Shown: one piece after another, positions 14,817 through 17,363 of the stretch | Layout of the letters: each line of letters starts with the position of its first letter | Numbering within the stretch: position 1 is the stretch's first letter | Assembly: GCA_035630615.1 (NCBI GenBank) | Contig: DASQKI010000041.1 | Coordinates: 1-17,363 of the forward strand | Source of the DNA: DATFRX01 sp035630615 | GTDB lineage: Bacteria; Actinomycetota; Actinomycetes; Propionibacteriales; Nocardioidaceae | Length of the DNA: 17,363 bases | Direction: 5' to 3' | Notes under the pieces: model-generated | Database searches by the model: none | The model's input: the letters and a program-made list of their open reading frames with translations, nothing else | What the model was told of the DNA's origin: nothing | Translations under genes and position numbers: made by a program

Positions 14817-15285
14817 TCGCTGACTCCGCTGCGCATCGGAGTTCCGCGACGTCTTCCGCGTCGGGGCTGCACAGAGTGCCTCACGCCGGAGAGACCAGCA
14901 GCGGGCGTACGCCGGTGTCGTGACCGAGCAGCGGCTGACGCGGTGCGTCCGTTGAGGTCGCCGGTCGTCGTCACGAGCGCCCCGGCCGCTGAGAACATCG
15001 ACCCCTCGGGCTTGGCGACCCTTTCGACGTTACCGGGGTATCATGGAGCCAGCACTGACTCGTCGGGTGTCCTTCGCGGACGATTTCTCTCCGGCAGCGT
15101 CTGCTATCGCGAGATCGCTGCATGGCGTCGGTGCGTCAGCGCTGAGAAGCGCGCGACCGTCCCGTTTGTGGGGATGCGCTCGTCAGGGGTACTTGCCGTG
15201 CCCGTTCGACAGCGGGGCGGGCGTCGCGGGCTCAGCCGGCCGGGATCTCGATCCTGGTCCAGGTGGCACGCATAAGGGAGGCTCG
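14817..15285. other. 469-bp gene-free stretch before the SNF2 gene
   Basis: No open frame here looks like protein: the longest plus-strand frame (14943-15275) is Arg/Ser-rich with shadow-like composition. The stretch holds the stem-loop at its left end, a -10-like TATCAT at 15039-15044 without a convincing -35, a perfect 10-bp palindrome TCAGCGCTGA (15136-15145), and CCTGGTCCAGG (15253-15263) about 20 nt before the start of the helicase gene. It is long enough for a promoter plus an untranslated leader. I see no known RNA fold. Confidence 0.4.
14822..14843 (+). terminator. Short stem-loop after the GNAT gene
   Basis: ACTCCG (14823-14828) pairs with CGGAGT (14837-14842) around an 8-nt loop, extendable by a G-U pair. 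It starts 6 nt after the GNAT stop. A second weak hairpin (GACG...CGTC) follows. There is no T-tract. Position is the main argument for a terminator. Confidence 0.35.
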
Positions 15286-17363
15286 GTGGCACAGCGTGCG
15301 CGTCGTTCCGGGGGTACCGGGACGGCCCAACGCGGCAAGCGTCGTCCGCGCGACAACGACGGGATTCTGCCCGTCCTCGCCAAAGCGGTCCGCGACGTCG
15401 AAGGCCGCGTCCAGCGCGGTCAAACGGACAGTGCGAAGTTCCAGGCCGTCGCGTTGCTGGCGCGTGACGTGCGCGCCAGCGTGAAGGCCGACACGTCCGC
15501 GACCGACGCACAGCGGGACACGCAGCTCAAACGGCTCGACGGAATCGCGACAATCCTCGCGCAGACCGCGGCCCGCGAGCCGTCGCTGTTCTTTCTCCTC
15601 GACGAGGACGCCGAGATCAGCGACTCCGCGCGAAGGCTGAAGCGTGAGATGCAAGTGGCCGGTGGCCTGGAGCCAGACCCGGAGGTCGAGCGGCCCCAGA
15701 CGTCCGCAACCGTCGTACGCAGTGAGCGGCAGGTCGTGCCGCGGTCGGTGGCATCGGCGCAGCTGGCCAACCCGTTCCTCGCGCCGGACTTCAGCGACGC
15801 CGAGCAGCGCCGCCCTAAGGAGCGACGCCTCGCCGGCTGGGAGCTGATCACGCCGCTGCTGAGCTCGTTCGAAAATGCGGCGGCCGGCGCGCCGTCGTGC
15901 ATGGACCTACCCGAACCGACACCGCCGTCGCGACTGCCTTCCGGGCTCGAGTTGATGCCGCACCAGGCCCGAGTGGTGACTGCCGCCGCCCGCGGCCACC
16001 GAACGTTCCTGCTGGCGGACGAGCCGGGACTGGGCAAGACCGCCCAAGCGTTGCTGGCCGCACAAGCCGCGAACGTCTACCCGCTGCTGTGCGTGGTGCC
16101 CAGCGTGGTCAAGACCAACTGGGCGCGTGAGGTCGCCATATGGACGCCTTCGCGCAGCGTGACGGTGATTCAGGGCAGTGGCGAGACGATCGACGGGTTC
16201 GCTGACATCGTCGTCGTCAACTACGAGGTGCTCGATCGCCACGTCGGCTGGATCGCCACCCATGGCTTCCGCGGCATGGTGGTCGACGAGGCGCACTTCA
16301 TCAAGAACAAGAAGTCTCAGCGATCCCAGCACGTCCTCGAGATCGCCGATCGGATCCGGCAGCGAGTCCCGCGGCCGCTGATGATGGCGCTCACGGGTAC
16401 GCCGCTGATCAACGACATCGACGACTTCCGCGCGATCTGGCAGTTCCTCGGCTGGATCGGGGAAAACAAGCCCGGGCCGCCGCTGATGACGGCGCTGGAG
16501 GAGACCGACCTGACACCCCTCGACCGCGGCTTCTACCCGGCGGCACGCCAGGCCGTCATCGACCTCGGCATCGTCCGGCGGCGGAAGCTCGAGGTGGCCA
16601 GCGAGATCCCGGCCCGGCGGATCGCCGACCTACCGGTCGAGCTCGACCCCGCCGCCGTCCGCTCCATCCGCGAGGCCGAGCGGGAGTTCGCGCTGCGGCT
16701 GGTCCAGCGGTACGACGCCGCCGTCGCCGCCCGCGCGGAACGGTCCGGCGAGACCGTCGAGGGCATCGACCAGGAGCTCGTACGGAGGGTCGCCGGGTGG
16801 GAGCTCTCGGACGCGGCGGAGTCATCCTCGGGCGAAAACGTCTTCGTGATGGTTCGCCGAATCGGTCACGCAAAGGCCACCCTAGCCGCCGACTACGCCG
16901 CCCAGTTGGCCCATAACGCCGGCAAGGTGGTGTTCTTCGCCAAGCACATCGACGTCATGGACTCGGCCTCCGCGCTGTTGGAGTCGCGAGGCATTCGCTA
17001 CGCCTCGGTCCGCGGCGACCAGCCTCCTGCGGTACGCCAGCGCAACATCGACGCGTTCGTGAACGACCCCGACGTGGCGATTGCGGTCTGCTCCCTGACC
17101 GCCGCCGGCGTGGGACTGAACCTGCAGGTCGCGAGCAACGTCGTACTCGCCGAGCTGTCTTGGACCAACGCCGAGCAGACCCAGGCCATCGACCGGGTCC
17201 ACCGGATCGGGCAGACCGAACCCGTCACCGCCTGGCGGATCATCGCCGCCCAGACGATCGATGCCAGGATCGCCTCCATGATCGATGCCAAGGCGGGACT
17301 TGCTGCCCGGGCTCTCGATGGCTCCGACGAGGACGTTGCCTCCTCCACGGATGTCCAGCTCGA
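15286..17363 (+). CDS. SNF2-family DEAD/DEAH-box helicase, 3' end outside window
   Basis: The frame gives 692 residues with no stop before the window ends. Residues from about 230 onward are a SNF2-type ATPase, which translocates on double-stranded DNA. Motif I is DEPGLGKT (245-252; Pro where most have Met), motif II is DEAH (334-337), motif III is LTGTP (369-373), and motifs V and VI are LTAAGVGLNLQ and AIDRVHRIGQ (634-643). Both RecA-like lobes are therefore intact. The spacing between lobes is short, as in SMARCAL1/HepA-like bacterial members. The first 230 or so residues are basic at the start (RARRSGGTGTAQRGKRRPR), then mostly helical and charged (23-130), then Pro-rich; I recognise no domain there. 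GTG at 15286 has AAGGGAGG 4 nt upstream. Repair, restart of stalled forks or phage defence are all possible; neighbours do not decide. Confidence 0.88.
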   Translation, partial: MAQRARRSGGTGTAQRGKRRPRDNDGILPVLAKAVRDVEGRVQRGQTDSAKFQAVALLARDVRASVKADTSATDAQRDTQLKRLDGIATILAQTAAREPSLFFLLDEDAEISDSARRLKREMQVAGGLEPDPEVERPQTSATVVRSERQVVPRSVASAQLANPFLAPDFSDAEQRRPKERRLAGWELITPLLSSFENAAAGAPSCMDLPEPTPPSRLPSGLELMPHQARVVTAAARGHRTFLLADEPGLGKTAQALLAAQAANVYPLLCVVPSVVKTNWAREVAIWTPSRSVTVIQGSGETIDGFADIVVVNYEVLDRHVGWIATHGFRGMVVDEAHFIKNKKSQRSQHVLEIADRIRQRVPRPLMMALTGTPLINDIDDFRAIWQFLGWIGENKPGPPLMTALEETDLTPLDRGFYPAARQAVIDLGIVRRRKLEVASEIPARRIADLPVELDPAAVRSIREAEREFALRLVQRYDAAVAARAERSGETVEGIDQELVRRVAGWELSDAAESSSGENVFVMVRRIGHAKATLAADYAAQLAHNAGKVVFFAKHIDVMDSASALLESRGIRYASVRGDQPPAVRQRNIDAFVNDPDVAIAVCSLTAAGVGLNLQVASNVVLAELSWTNAEQTQAIDRVHRIGQTEPVTAWRIIAAQTIDARIASMIDAKAGLAARALDGSDEDVASSTDVQL

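Noticed and set aside
15039..15044. TATCAT as a firm promoter call for the helicase gene
   Set aside because: No -35 at 16-18 nt spacing; kept only as a note in the gene-free stretch.

Overview
This is a 17.4 kb window of high-GC DNA. Frequent GTG/TTG starts, short AGGAGG-type ribosome binding sites, a SigG-like ECF sigma factor with a SnoaL-type tail and the protein families present all point to an actinobacterium. A Nocardioides-like member of the Propionibacteriales is my guess; no rRNA or lineage marker is present to prove it. I see no tRNA, rRNA, CRISPR array, insertion sequence or phage integration site.

Region A (1-6.2 kb) is a redox, metal and sulfur stress neighbourhood. A sulfide:quinone oxidoreductase-like flavoprotein (minus strand) is divergent from a Tat-exported CotA-like multicopper oxidase. 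Next come a two-helix membrane protein of unknown function and a PPOX-like split-barrel flavoprotein (both minus), a small membrane-anchored protein and an exported DUF305 protein (both plus). The intergenic DNA is rich in inverted repeats. A GGTT-N11-AACC palindrome lies upstream of both the oxidase and the DUF305 gene. A 10-bp inverted repeat abuts the RBS of the small membrane protein. Stem-loops separate both convergent gene pairs, and DosR/DevR-like boxes lie near the PPOX gene.

Region B (6.3-13.4 kb) is built around an ECF sigma factor. On the minus strand, sigma factor, 14-TM DHA2 exporter, LysR regulator and DAO-type flavoprotein oxidase are packed tightly, with a 4-nt overlap and gaps of 14 and 27 nt, and probably form one operon. 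Divergent from the sigma gene is an atypical SDR, followed by a DHA1 exporter broken by two single-base frameshifts and a small ORF remnant with an in-frame stop. This strip looks either decayed or affected by sequencing errors.

Region C (13.4-17.4 kb) holds a SAM-dependent methyltransferase and a GNAT acetyltransferase in tandem, a 469-bp non-coding gap, and a SNF2-family helicase that runs off the window end. Its N-terminal extension of about 230 residues is one I do not recognise.

Most genes belong to known families. The parts that look least described are the regulatory architecture of region A, the sigma-led operon with its divergent SDR, and the N-terminal extension of the SNF2 protein.
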